A program made the translations under genes and the position numbers. A DNA stretch of 64,000 nucleotides. It comes from JAFKFH01 sp017307375 (lineage in GTDB: Bacteria > Pseudomonadota > Alphaproteobacteria > Ferrovibrionales > Ferrovibrionaceae). The stretch is taken from the NCBI GenBank assembly GCA_965229335.1, contig OZ245874.1, positions 4,340,001-4,404,000 on the forward strand, written 5' to 3'. The stretch's first letter is position 1; every line of letters starts with the position of its first letter. Shown here piece by piece: positions 55,541 through 64,000 of this stretch. The notes under the pieces are model-generated. The model had not been told where the DNA came from and did not search any database. It was given only the letters and a program-made list of their open reading frames with translations.

Positions 55541-57046
55541 TTAGTGCGCGACCGCGGCGGCGAGCTTGGCGGTGGCAGCAATGGCCGCCTGATGCTGCTG
55601 CAGCAGATGGTCGACCGACACCGCCATGACGTCGAGGAAGATCTGGGGGGCGACGCCCATCCACAGGGTGACGACGATCAGCGGCGCGAAGATCAGGATC
55701 TCGCGCGGGCTCAGGTCGAGGAGTCCCTTCAGGTTCTCCTTCTCGAGCTTGCCGAAGATCACCCGGCGATAGAGCCACAGCGAATAGGCCGCGCCGAGGA
55801 TGACGCCGGTGGCGGCCAGGAAGGCCACCCAGGTCGAGACCTGGAAGGCGCCGTTCAGGATCAGGAACTCGCCCACGAAACCCGACGTGCCGGGCAGGCC
55901 GATCGTGCCCATGGTGAACACCATGAAGACCACGGCGTATTTCGGCATGTTGTTGACCAGGCCGCCATAGACGTCGATCAGGCGCGAATGGACGCGGTCA
56001 TAGACCACACCGACGCAGAGGAACAGTGCGCCCGAGACGATGCCGTGCGACAGCATCTGCAGGATCGCGCCCTGCAGGCCCTGCTGGTTGAAGGTGAAAG
56101 TGCCGATCGTGACGAAGCCCATATGGGCGACCGACGAATAGGCGATCAGCTTCTTCATGTCCTCCTGCGCCAGCGCGACCAGCGACGTGTAGATCACGCC
56201 GATGACCGACAGGGCGAAGATCAGCGGGGCGAAATAGAGGCTGGCATCGGGGAACATCGGCAACGAGAACCGCAGGAACCCGTAGCCACCCATCTTCAGC
56301 AGCACGCCGGCCAGGATGACCGACCCCGCCGTCGGCGCCTCGACGTGGGCATCGGGCAGCCAGGTATGGACCGGCCACATCGGCACCTTGACCGCGAGCG
56401 AGGCGAAGAACGCGAGGAACAGCCACTTCTGCGCCGTCGGCGAGAAGCTGTACTTCATCAGCGTCGGGATGTCGGCCGTGCCCGCCTGGTTGATCATGTA
56501 GAGGATCGCGACCAGCATCAGCAGCGAGCCGAGCAGCGTGTAGAGGAAGAACTTGAACGTCGCGTAGATGCGGCGCGGCCCGCCCCAGACGCCGATGATC
56601 AGGAACATCGGGATCAGGCCGGCTTCGAAGAACAGGTAGAACAGGACGATGTCGAGCGAGCAGAACACGCCGATCATCAGGGTCTCGAGGATCAGGAAGG
56701 CGACCAGGTATTCCTTGACCCGGACGTGGATCGCTTCCCACGAGGCCAGGATGCAGAACGGCATCAGGAACGTGGTCAGGATGACGAACAGCATCGAGAT
56801 GCCGTCGACCCCGAGACGATAGCCGATCGTCTCGCCGAACCAGGGCGCGTGCTCGACATACTGGAAGTTCGCGGTGCCGCTGTCGAACTTGATCCAGATC
56901 AGCAGGCTGACGGCGAAGGTGATGACCGTCGTCCACAGCGCGATCCAGCGGGCCGAGCGGGCCACGCTTTCTTCGTCGCCGCGGGACAGCAGGATCAGGA
57001 ACGCACCGACCAGCGGCAGGAAGGTGGTGATCGTCAGGAGCGGCAT
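55541..57046 (-). CDS. nuoM: NADH-quinone oxidoreductase subunit M
   Basis: A 501-residue membrane subunit of complex I, one of three Mrp-antiporter-like proton channels. The discontinuous helices and key charged residues are seen in FEAGLIPMFLIIGVWGGPRR (Glu), VPMWPVHTWLPDAHVEAPT (Lys upstream) and QEDMKKLIAYSSVAHMGFVT. It starts 4 bp after nuoL. Confidence 0.96.
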   Translation of the reverse strand: MPLLTITTFLPLVGAFLILLSRGDEESVARSARWIALWTTVITFAVSLLIWIKFDSGTANFQYVEHAPWFGETIGYRLGVDGISMLFVILTTFLMPFCILASWEAIHVRVKEYLVAFLILETLMIGVFCSLDIVLFYLFFEAGLIPMFLIIGVWGGPRRIYATFKFFLYTLLGSLLMLVAILYMINQAGTADIPTLMKYSFSPTAQKWLFLAFFASLAVKVPMWPVHTWLPDAHVEAPTAGSVILAGVLLKMGGYGFLRFSLPMFPDASLYFAPLIFALSVIGVIYTSLVALAQEDMKKLIAYSSVAHMGFVTIGTFTFNQQGLQGAILQMLSHGIVSGALFLCVGVVYDRVHSRLIDVYGGLVNNMPKYAVVFMVFTMGTIGLPGTSGFVGEFLILNGAFQVSTWVAFLAATGVILGAAYSLWLYRRVIFGKLEKENLKGLLDLSPREILIFAPLIVVTLWMGVAPQIFLDVMAVSVDHLLQQHQAAIAATAKLAAAVAH

Positions 57047-57050
57047 GGGA

Positions 57051-58988
57051 TCACCGACCGAGCAGGTAGAAGTAGAAGCTGACGAGCGCCGCCACGCCGA
57101 TCAGCATGGCGAAGGCGTAATGGTAGACATAGCCGGATTGCAGCGTGGCGATCCGGCGCGAGGCGCGCAGGACCAGGGCCGAGATCCCGTCCGGCCCCAG
57201 GCCGTCGATGATCTTCCCGTCGCCGCCCTTCCACAGCAGCCGGCCGATCCACTTGGCGGGACGGACCAGGGTGTAGTCGTAGAGCTCGTCGAAGTACCAC
57301 TTGTTCAGCAGGAACTGGTAGAGCCCCTCGTTGGCGCGGCGCAGGGCCGCCGGAACGCCGGTATGGCGGATATACATCATCCAGGCGGTCCAGATGCCGA
57401 CGACACCGGCGACCAGCGGCAGAGCCTTGGCCCAGCCGGGGATGTGGTGCGCGGCCTCCATCGCCTTGTGCGTCTCGGCGACGAAGATCGACTTGCCCCA
57501 GAAGGTCTGCCAGTGCTCGCCGATCATCATGTCGTGGAAGACATAGCCGGCGAACAGTGCCCCCAGGCTGAGGATATAGAGCGGCACCAGCATCACCGGC
57601 GGGCTCTCATGGGCATGCTCGATGACGTGATGATCGCCGCGGAAATGACCATGGAAGGTCATGAACAGCAGGCGCCAGGAATAGAACGCGGTCAGCACCG
57701 CGGCGGCCACGCCCATGATGAAGGCGTAGTAGCCGATGCCCGAATGGGCGCCGAACGCCGCCTCGATGATCATGTCCTTCGAGTAGTAGCCGGCGAAGAA
57801 AGGCACGCCGGCCAGGGCGAGCGAGCCGATCCACATCAAGACATAAGTCTGCTTGATGTGGCCGGCCAGGCCGCCCATGTTGCGCATGTCCTGCTCGCCC
57901 TCGACCGCATGGATGACCGAGCCGGCGCAGAGGAACAAGAGCGCCTTGAAGAAGGCATGGGTGAACAGGTGGAAGATCGCCGCCGGGTAGGCCGAGACGC
58001 CGATGGCGAAGAACATGTAGCCGAGCTGCGAGCAGGTCGAATAGGCGATGACCCGCTTGATGTCGTTCTGCACCAGGCCGACGGTGGCCGCGAAGAACGC
58101 CGTGGTCGCGCCGAGGAAGGCGACGAACTGCAGCGTGTTCGGGGCCAGTTCGAACAGCGGCGAGCAGCGCGCCAGCATGAAGACGCCGGCGGTGACCATC
58201 GTCGCGGCATGGATCAGCGCCGAGACCGGGGTCGGGCCCTCCATCGCGTCGGGCAGCCAGGTATGCAGCAGCAGCTGCGCCGACTTGCCCATCGCGCCGA
58301 CGAACAGCAGGAGCGTCATGATCGTCAGGAAGTCGAGTTCCATCCCCAGGAAGTGGAGGGATTTGCCGACCAGCTGGGGCGCCGCCGCGAACACGGTGTC
58401 GAACTGGACCGAGCCGAAGGCCAGGAACACGGCGAAGATGCCGAGCGTGAAGCCGAAGTCGCCGACGCGGTTGACCAGGAATGCCTTGATCGACGCCGCG
58501 TTGGCCGACGGCCGCTCGAACCAGAAGCCGATCAGCAGGTAGGAGGCGAGACCGACGCCTTCCCAGCCGAAGAACATCTGCACGAAGTTGTCGGCCGTCA
58601 CCAGCATCAGCATGGCGAAGGTGAACAGCGACAGATAGGCGAAGAACCGCGGCCGGTGCGGATCGTGGCTCATGTACCCGATCGAGTAGATGTGCACGAG
58701 GCTCGACACGCCGGTTACCACGACCAGCATGATCGCGGTGAGCTGGTCGATGCGCAGCGCCCACTTGACCTCGAGCGCGCCCGACGAGAACCAGGTCATC
58801 ACCTGGGCGGTCTGGACATGGCCCATCAGCGCCACGTCGTAGAAGGCGTAGAGCGACAGCAGCGCCGAGACCACGAGGCCCGCGACGGTGACGGTCATGG
58901 CCGCGGCATCGCCGATGATGCGGCCGCCGAAGCCCGCGACGATCGAAGCGAGCAGCGGCAGGAAGACGATGATGTGGTAGATCGTCAC
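57051..58988 (-). CDS. nuoL: NADH-quinone oxidoreductase subunit L
   Basis: A 645-residue subunit at the distal end of the membrane arm, with the long lateral helix in its C-terminal third. Family marks are FFGWEGVGLASYLLIGFWFE, GKSAQLLLHTWLPDAMEGPT, and QNDIKRVIAYSTCSQLGYMF. The start MTIYHIIVFLPLLASIVAGF lies 4 bp after nuoK. Proton transfer occurs through the conserved Lys and Glu residues. Confidence 0.96.
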   Translation of the reverse strand: MTIYHIIVFLPLLASIVAGFGGRIIGDAAAMTVTVAGLVVSALLSLYAFYDVALMGHVQTAQVMTWFSSGALEVKWALRIDQLTAIMLVVVTGVSSLVHIYSIGYMSHDPHRPRFFAYLSLFTFAMLMLVTADNFVQMFFGWEGVGLASYLLIGFWFERPSANAASIKAFLVNRVGDFGFTLGIFAVFLAFGSVQFDTVFAAAPQLVGKSLHFLGMELDFLTIMTLLLFVGAMGKSAQLLLHTWLPDAMEGPTPVSALIHAATMVTAGVFMLARCSPLFELAPNTLQFVAFLGATTAFFAATVGLVQNDIKRVIAYSTCSQLGYMFFAIGVSAYPAAIFHLFTHAFFKALLFLCAGSVIHAVEGEQDMRNMGGLAGHIKQTYVLMWIGSLALAGVPFFAGYYSKDMIIEAAFGAHSGIGYYAFIMGVAAAVLTAFYSWRLLFMTFHGHFRGDHHVIEHAHESPPVMLVPLYILSLGALFAGYVFHDMMIGEHWQTFWGKSIFVAETHKAMEAAHHIPGWAKALPLVAGVVGIWTAWMMYIRHTGVPAALRRANEGLYQFLLNKWYFDELYDYTLVRPAKWIGRLLWKGGDGKIIDGLGPDGISALVLRASRRIATLQSGYVYHYAFAMLIGVAALVSFYFYLLGR

Positions 58989-58992
58989 GACG

Positions 58993-59301
58993 TCAGCCCT
59001 TCATCAGGTTGATGTCCTCGACCGCGATCGTGCCGCGGTTGCGGAAGTAGACGACGAGGATGGCAAGGCCGATCGCCGCTTCGCCGGCGGCGACGGTCAG
59101 CACCAGAAGGGCGAAGACCTGGCCGACCAGATCGCCGAGGAAGCTCGAGAATGCGACCAGGTTGATGTTGACGGCGAGCAGCATCAGCTCGACCGACATC
59201 AGGATGATGATGACGTTCTTCCGGTTCAGGAAGATGCCGAAGATCCCCAGCGTGAACAGGATCGCGGCAACCGTCAGGAAATGGCCAAGACCGACAGCCA
59301 T
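58993..59301 (-). CDS. nuoK: NADH-quinone oxidoreductase subunit K
   Basis: A 102-residue three-helix subunit of the membrane arm. The two conserved Glu residues are in ILMSVELMLLAVNINL and AAGEAAIGLAILVVYF. It couples quinone chemistry to proton movement. It starts 32 bp after nuoJ and ends 4 bp before nuoL. Confidence 0.96.
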   Translation of the reverse strand: MAVGLGHFLTVAAILFTLGIFGIFLNRKNVIIILMSVELMLLAVNINLVAFSSFLGDLVGQVFALLVLTVAAGEAAIGLAILVVYFRNRGTIAVEDINLMKG

Positions 59302-59333
59302 GTTTTACCCCCTCTTCAGCACGGGCACGGGCG

Positions 59334-59942
59334 TCAGACGCCCTGGCCCGGCTTGACCTTCTTCAGTTCGACCGCCTGGTCGCGCCGGCGACCCAGCTGC
59401 TGCATCGACGACTGGCGGCGCACGCCGGGACGGTGGCGCAGCGTCAGCACGATGGCGCCGATCATGGCGACCAGCAGGATCAGGCCGGCGACCTGGAACA
59501 GGTAGATGTACTTGGTGTAGAGCACCTGCCCGATCGCGCGCGTGTTGGTCACGCCCTCGACGATCGGGGTGGCGGCGACCTGGCTGGCCTGCGGGGCCGA
59601 GACCCAGCCGCCAATGATTAGGAACAGCTCGACCAGCAAGATCAGCCCGACCAGGCCGCCCACCGGCAGGTACTGCAGGAAGCCCTGCCGCAGTTCGACG
59701 AAGTTGATGTCGAGCATCATGACGACGAACAGGAACAGCACGGCGACCGCGCCGACATAGACGATGACCAGGATCATCGCCAGGAATTCCGCCCCCATCA
59801 GCACGAACAGGCCGGCCGAGGAGAAGAAGGCAAGGATCAGGAACAGAACCGAATGGACCGGGTTCCTGGACGCGATCACCATCGTCGCCGCGGCCACCGT
59901 GACCGCCGCGAAGAGATAGAAAGCGATAGTTGCAATCACCAT
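59334..59942 (-). CDS. nuoJ: NADH-quinone oxidoreductase subunit J
   Basis: A 202-residue membrane subunit with five helices. The pi-bulge helix region is in LMGAEFLAMILVIVYVGAVA and VLFLFVVMMLDINF, both typical. The C-terminal extension (RRQSSMQQLGRRRDQAVELK) is basic and alphaproteobacterium-like. It lies 31 bp after nuoI. Confidence 0.95.
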   Translation of the reverse strand: MVIATIAFYLFAAVTVAAATMVIASRNPVHSVLFLILAFFSSAGLFVLMGAEFLAMILVIVYVGAVAVLFLFVVMMLDINFVELRQGFLQYLPVGGLVGLILLVELFLIIGGWVSAPQASQVAATPIVEGVTNTRAIGQVLYTKYIYLFQVAGLILLVAMIGAIVLTLRHRPGVRRQSSMQQLGRRRDQAVELKKVKPGQGV

Positions 59943-59973
59943 TGTCGTTTGCCCCTTGAGCGCCCAGTCCGGC

Positions 59974-60462
59974 TTACCGATACGGCGCGTCGGCGGCGAT
60001 GTTCTTGGCGATCTCGTATTCCCAGCGATCGCCGTTCGCGAGCAGCTTGTCCTTGTTGTACATCAGCTCCTCGCGGGTCTCGGTGGCGAACTCGAAATTC
60101 GGCCCCTCGACGATGGCATCGACCGGGCAGGCTTCCTGGCAGAAGCCGCAGTAGATGCACTTCGTCATGTCGATGTCGTAGCGCGTGGTCCGGCGCTGGC
60201 CGTCGTCGCGCGGCTCGGCCTCGATGGTGATGGCCTGGGCCGGGCAGATCGCCTCGCACAGCTTGCACGCGATGCAGCGTTCCTCGCCGGTGGCGTAGCG
60301 GCGCAGCGCATGCTCGCCGCGGAAACGCGGGCTCAGCGGCCCCTTCTCGTAGGGGTAGTTCAGGGTGACGCGCTTGCGGAACATGTACTTGAAGGTCAGG
60401 GCCAGCCCCTTGGCCATGTCCTTCAGGAGCAGCATGCGTGCGCCTGAGTCGAGGAAGCTCAT
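59974..60462 (-). CDS. nuoI: NADH-quinone oxidoreductase subunit I
   Basis: A 162-residue peripheral subunit with two [4Fe-4S] clusters (N6a, N6b). Cluster ligands are in CIACKLCEAICPAQAI and CIYCGFCQEACPVDAI, each CxxCxxCxxxCP. It passes electrons towards N2 near the quinone site. The start is at MSFLDSGARMLLL, 43 bp after nuoH. Confidence 0.97.
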   Translation of the reverse strand: MSFLDSGARMLLLKDMAKGLALTFKYMFRKRVTLNYPYEKGPLSPRFRGEHALRRYATGEERCIACKLCEAICPAQAITIEAEPRDDGQRRTTRYDIDMTKCIYCGFCQEACPVDAIVEGPNFEFATETREELMYNKDKLLANGDRWEYEIAKNIAADAPYR

Positions 60463-60505
60463 ATCCGTCTCTCCTTCGTATCCCTGAGACGTGAAAATCG
60501 ATCGC

Positions 60506-61522
60506 TTACTTGATCCCCGGCGCGAGGCCGAAGAACACCAGCACGGCAGCGGTCAGCACCACCCAGAACAGCGAGATGGGCAGGAACACCTTCCAGCCGA
60601 TCCGCATGAGCTGGTCATAGCGGTAGCGCGGCAGGGTGGCGCGCACCCAGATGAAGACGAACAGGAGCGCCAGGATCTTGATGATGAACCAGATCGGACC
60701 CGGCACCCAGTTGAGCGGCGCGATGTCGAGCGGGGGCAGCCAGCCGCCGAGGAACAGGATCGAGGTGATCCCGCTCATCAGGATCATGTTGGCGTATTCG
60801 CCCAGCATGAACAGGCCGAAGCCCATCGACGAATATTCGACCTGATAGCCGGCGACCAGTTCCGATTCCGCCTCGGGCAGGTCGAACGGATGGCGGTTGG
60901 TCTCGGCCAGGGCCGAGATGAAGAAGATCACGAACATCGGGAACAGCGGGATGAAGAACCAGATCTTCTTCTGGGCCATCACGATGTCGTTGAGGTTCAG
61001 CGAACCGACGCAGAGCAGCACGGTGATGATGACGAAGCCCATCGAGACTTCGTAGGACACCATCTGCGCCGACGAGCGCAGGGCGCCGAGGAACGCGAAG
61101 CGCGAGTTCGAAGCCCAGCCGGCCATGATCAGGCCGTAGACGCCGAGCGAGGAGATCGCAAACAGGTAGAGCACGCCGACATTGATGTCGGCGACCGCCC
61201 AGCCGTCGTTCACCGGGATGACCGCCCAGGCGACCATCGCCAGGATGTAGGTGGTCATCGGCGCGGCCAGGAAGATGATCTTGTTGGCCGAGGTCGGGAC
61301 GATGGTTTCCTTGAAGATCAGCTTGACCGCGTCGGCCCAGGGCTGCAGCAGGCCGAAGGGGCCGACCACGTTCGGCCCCATGCGCAGCTGCATCGCCGCC
61401 ATCACCTTGCGCTCGTAGAGCGTCACGTAGGCGACGCCGACCACGACCGGCAGGATGATCGCCAGCGCCTTGGCCAGGATGATGATCAGCGGCCAGAGAT
61501 AGCCTTGCCAGAACTCAGCCAT
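60506..61522 (-). CDS. nuoH: NADH-quinone oxidoreductase subunit H
   Basis: A 338-residue, eight-helix subunit that forms much of the quinone chamber. Marks are YERKVMAAMQLRMGPNVVGP, the acidic loop FDLPEAESELVAGYQVEYSS and FIWVRATLPRYRYDQLMRIG. It overlaps the nuoG stop by 8 bp. Confidence 0.97.
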   Translation of the reverse strand: MAEFWQGYLWPLIIILAKALAIILPVVVGVAYVTLYERKVMAAMQLRMGPNVVGPFGLLQPWADAVKLIFKETIVPTSANKIIFLAAPMTTYILAMVAWAVIPVNDGWAVADINVGVLYLFAISSLGVYGLIMAGWASNSRFAFLGALRSSAQMVSYEVSMGFVIITVLLCVGSLNLNDIVMAQKKIWFFIPLFPMFVIFFISALAETNRHPFDLPEAESELVAGYQVEYSSMGFGLFMLGEYANMILMSGITSILFLGGWLPPLDIAPLNWVPGPIWFIIKILALLFVFIWVRATLPRYRYDQLMRIGWKVFLPISLFWVVLTAAVLVFFGLAPGIK

Positions 61523-63581
61523 GGGTGCCCGTCGCCTTCTCTTCGCCCTTCTTGCCGAACATCGCGCTGAGCTTGGCCATGGTGGCCGAGGCGCGTGCGA
61601 TCGGGTTGGTCAGCCAGAAATCCGCAAAGCGCGGGGTGAACGGCGTGGCCGCCACCTGGCCCGCGGTGCCGAACGGCGCCCAGGCCGCCGGGGTCACCTG
61701 GTCGACCGCGGCCAGGTGCGGCGCGATCTCCAGGATGCGGCGGCGCAAGCTGCGCTGGTCGTCATAGGGCAGAACCTGGCCGACCGCGCCCGACAGGGCG
61801 CGGATGATCGCCCAGTCCTCGCGCGCCTCGCCCGGCGGCGGGGCCGCGCGGCGGCCGAGCTGGACCCGGCCTTCGAGGTTCACCCAGATCGCGTCCTTCT
61901 CGGTATAGGCCGCCCCCGGCAGCACGACGTCGGCACGGTGGGCGCCCTTGTCGCCGTGGCTGCCCTGGTAGACGACGAACGCCTCGCCCAGACCGGCGGT
62001 GTCGATCTCGTCGGCGCCGAGGAGGTAGACCAGCTTGACGGCGCCCGACCGGGCACCGTCGAGAATGCCGGCGACATCGCGACCGCCCTCGCCCGGCACG
62101 AAGCCGATTTCGAGGCCGCCGACGCGGGCGGCGGCGTCATGCAGCACGTTGAAGCCGTTCCAGCCGTCCTTGACCAGGCCGCAATTGTCGGCCAGGGCGC
62201 GGGCTGCGGCCTGCAGGGCCGCACCGTCGGGACGGGCCAGCGCGGCCTGGCCGATGATCAGCATCGGCCTCTGCGCGTTCTTCAGGGTCGCCGCGAACGG
62301 ATGGCTGCCGTCGGCGATGGCCTGGACCAGCGCGGCGTCGTTGCCGAGATGCTCGTAGGGGTAGGTCAGGTCGACGCCCTCGCCGATCAGGGCGATGGCG
62401 ACGTTGCCGTGCAGGTAGCGCTTGCGCAGCCGGGTATTGACCAGCGTCGCCTCGTGCCGCGGGTTGGTCCCGATCAGCAGGATCGCGTCGGCCTGCTCGA
62501 TGCCGGCGATCGTCGAATTGAACAGCCAGCCGGCGCGCTGGGCCGGATCGATCCTGGAACCGTCCTGGCGGCAATCGAGATTGGCCGAGCCGAGCTTGCC
62601 GAACAGGTCCTTCAGCGCCGCCATGCTCTCGACGCAGGCGAGGTCGCCGGCGATCGCCGCGATCTCGTCGCCCTTGAGGCCCTTGATCCGGGCGGCGACC
62701 GTCTGCAGCGCCTCCTCCCAGCTCGCCGGCTGCAGGCGGCCCTCACGGCGCACATAGGGGCGATCGAGGCGGCGGCGCTTCAGCCCGTCGACGGCATAGC
62801 GGGTCTTGTCGTTGATCCACTCTTCGTTGACGTTGTCGTTGGTGCGCGGCAGCACACGCATCACTTCGGTGCCGCGGGCATCGACGCGGATGTTGGACCC
62901 GACCGCGTCCATCGCATCGACGCTCTCGGTCTTGCGCAGTTCCCACGGGCGGGCATGGAACGCATAGGGCGCCGAGGTCAGCGCGCCGACCGGGCAGACA
63001 TCGACCAGGTTGCCCGCCATCTCGGTGGTGACGGCATGCTCCAGATAGGTCGTGATCTGCATGTCCTCGCCGCGGAACACCGCGCCGATCTCCGGCGTGC
63101 CGGCGACCTCGGCCGCGAAACGCACGCAGCGGGTGCAGTGGATGCACCGGGTCATGATCGTCTTGATCAGCGGGCCCATGTACTTGTCCTGGACCGCGCG
63201 CTTGTTCTCGTCGTAGCGCGAATGGTCGAGGCCGTAGCCCACCGCCTGGTCCTGCAGGTCGCACTCGCCGCCCTGGTCGCAGATCGGGCAATCCAGCGGG
63301 TGGTTGATCAGCAGGAATTCCATCACCCCCTTGCGGGCCTTCTTGACCAGCGGGGTGTCGGTCTTGATCACCATGTTGTCGGCGGCCGGCATCGCGCAGG
63401 AAGCGATCGGCTTGGGCGCCTTCTCCTGCTCGACCAGGCACATCCGGCAATTGCCGGCGATCGACAGGCGTTCGTGATAGCAGAAGCGCGGAATTTCCTT
63501 GCCCGCGGCTTCACAGGCCTGCAGGACGGTCGAGCCGGGCTCGACCGTGACCTGGATGCCGTCGACGGTCAACGTCGGCAT
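61515..63581 (-). CDS. nuoG: NADH-quinone oxidoreductase subunit G
   Basis: A 688-residue subunit with the N-terminal [2Fe-2S] ferredoxin domain (RFCYHERLSIAGNCRMCLVE), the His-Cys3 cluster and two [4Fe-4S] sites (CPICDQGGECDLQDQAVGYG and RCIHCTRCVRFAAEVAG), then a molybdopterin-oxidoreductase-like domain without metal cofactor role. The start MPTLTVDGIQVTVEPGS at 63581 matches the family; the upstream extension is out of homology. It lies 13 bp after nuoF. Confidence 0.96.
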   Translation of the reverse strand: MPTLTVDGIQVTVEPGSTVLQACEAAGKEIPRFCYHERLSIAGNCRMCLVEQEKAPKPIASCAMPAADNMVIKTDTPLVKKARKGVMEFLLINHPLDCPICDQGGECDLQDQAVGYGLDHSRYDENKRAVQDKYMGPLIKTIMTRCIHCTRCVRFAAEVAGTPEIGAVFRGEDMQITTYLEHAVTTEMAGNLVDVCPVGALTSAPYAFHARPWELRKTESVDAMDAVGSNIRVDARGTEVMRVLPRTNDNVNEEWINDKTRYAVDGLKRRRLDRPYVRREGRLQPASWEEALQTVAARIKGLKGDEIAAIAGDLACVESMAALKDLFGKLGSANLDCRQDGSRIDPAQRAGWLFNSTIAGIEQADAILLIGTNPRHEATLVNTRLRKRYLHGNVAIALIGEGVDLTYPYEHLGNDAALVQAIADGSHPFAATLKNAQRPMLIIGQAALARPDGAALQAAARALADNCGLVKDGWNGFNVLHDAAARVGGLEIGFVPGEGGRDVAGILDGARSGAVKLVYLLGADEIDTAGLGEAFVVYQGSHGDKGAHRADVVLPGAAYTEKDAIWVNLEGRVQLGRRAAPPPGEAREDWAIIRALSGAVGQVLPYDDQRSLRRRILEIAPHLAAVDQVTPAAWAPFGTAGQVAATPFTPRFADFWLTNPIARASATMAKLSAMFGKKGEEKATGTHG

Positions 63582-63594
63582 GGGAACCCCCTCC

Positions 63595-64000
63595 TCACTC
63601 GGCCGCTTGGGCCGCGGCGCCGTGATAGGCGTCGATGCGACGCTCCACCTCGGGCCGGAAATGGCGGAACAGACCCTGGATCGGCCAGGCGGCGGCATCG
63701 CCCAGGGCGCAGATGGTGTGACCCTCGATCTGGTAGGTGACTTCGAGCAGCATGTCGATCTCGCGCTTTTCGGCGCGGCCGACCGCCATCCGCTCCATCA
63801 CGCGCCACATCCAGCCGGTGCCTTCGCGGCACGGCGTGCACTGGCCGCAGCTCTCGTGCATGTAGAACTTCGACAGCCGCGCGATGGCGCGCACCAGGTC
63901 GGTGTCCTTGTTCATCACGATGACCGCCGCGGTGCCGAGGCCCGAACGGACGGCGCGCAACGAGTCGAAATCCATCAGCACGTCGTCGCAGATCGACTTG
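63595..64000 (-). CDS. nuoF: NADH-quinone oxidoreductase subunit F (C-terminal part, cut by the window)
   Basis: The last 134 or so residues of the NADH- and FMN-binding subunit, cut by the window edge. The [4Fe-4S] N3 ligands are in HESCGQCTPCREGTGW (CxxCxxC) and the distant Cys in GHTICALGDAAAWPIQGL. The upstream end begins within KSICDDVLMDFDSL. The Gly-rich NADH- and FMN-binding parts lie outside the window. Confidence 0.96.
   Translation of the reverse strand, partial: KSICDDVLMDFDSLRAVRSGLGTAAVIVMNKDTDLVRAIARLSKFYMHESCGQCTPCREGTGWMWRVMERMAVGRAEKREIDMLLEVTYQIEGHTICALGDAAAWPIQGLFRHFRPEVERRIDAYHGAAAQAAE

Noticed and set aside
54410..57082. 890-codon plus-strand frame antisense to nuoN and nuoM
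   Set aside because: It is a shadow of GC-rich genes: composition dominated by Arg, Asp, His, Gly and Gln, no domain, while the minus strand encodes clear complex I subunits. The same holds for 61521-63740, 14379-16631 and similar frames.
1..64000. CRISPR arrays, insertion sequences, integrases, rRNA genes
   Set aside because: No regularly spaced repeats, no transposase or integrase motifs and no rRNA sequence were seen on either strand.

Overview
The window looks like a piece of a chromosome from a GC-rich alphaproteobacterium, most likely Rhodospirillales-like. The grounds are: a MipZ division-site ATPase; a PHA phasin; a short-form ProS; a LexA box of the alphaproteobacterial type GTTC-N7-GTTC; and the gene string nuoF to nuoN, birA, coaX, rnj, mce, DUF1467, proS, lol, which is familiar from this class. 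The genus cannot be fixed from this sequence alone. Coding density is high, with many ATGA or GTGA start/stop overlaps and several convergent gene ends that overlap by 4 to 35 bp.

Layout. 1-2224: end of a lipoprotein gene, then an ECF sigma factor, a membrane anti-sigma candidate and a periplasmic sensor as one overlapping operon. 2251-4942: a MarR-type operator, a MarR remnant that lacks its winged helix, a thiamine-diphosphate enzyme, and an EF-hand protein on the other strand. 5047-10143: a Tat-targeted Bug solute receptor, an M81 (MlrC-like) protein, rlmE, a Ppx/GppA phosphatase and a YhhN membrane protein. 10220-12260: tRNA-Gln(CTG) followed by a small AT-richer accessory patch with a TacAT-like toxin-antitoxin pair and an unknown membrane protein. 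12264-13887: a zinc-ribbon protein and a SRAP/YedK protein flanking a LexA box. 13973-17781: a YjfB-like protein, clpA/clpS and a phasin with TGC dyads upstream.

18140-26233: a lipoprotein, a DD-carboxypeptidase with SPOR domain, psuG, a membrane-bound class III cyclase, and the sugar-nucleotide operon galU-ugd-pgm, which leads to UDP-glucuronate. 26443-37322: a GNAT remnant, TetR with a perfect 21-bp operator and a DUF1304 gene, an SSADH-type aldehyde dehydrogenase, mipZ with a VWA-like and a membrane J-protein gene, an LhgO-like oxidase, a Bcr/CflA exporter, a pentapeptide-repeat protein, and azlCD with an AraC regulator. 37381-41104: a P450/aldolase/ketopantoate-reductase-like operon facing an IclR regulator.

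41095-64000 is on the minus strand apart from a PAP2 phosphatase and a structured orphan transcript. It holds a lol operon with two permease paralogues around one LolD, proS, an M24 protein, DUF1467, mce, rnj, cupin, a tyrosine phosphatase, coaX, birA and the complex I genes nuoN to nuoF, the last running off the window. The most unexplained element is the structured unit at 48690-48964. It ends in the strongest intrinsic terminator of the window and its base composition is unlike the neighbouring genes.
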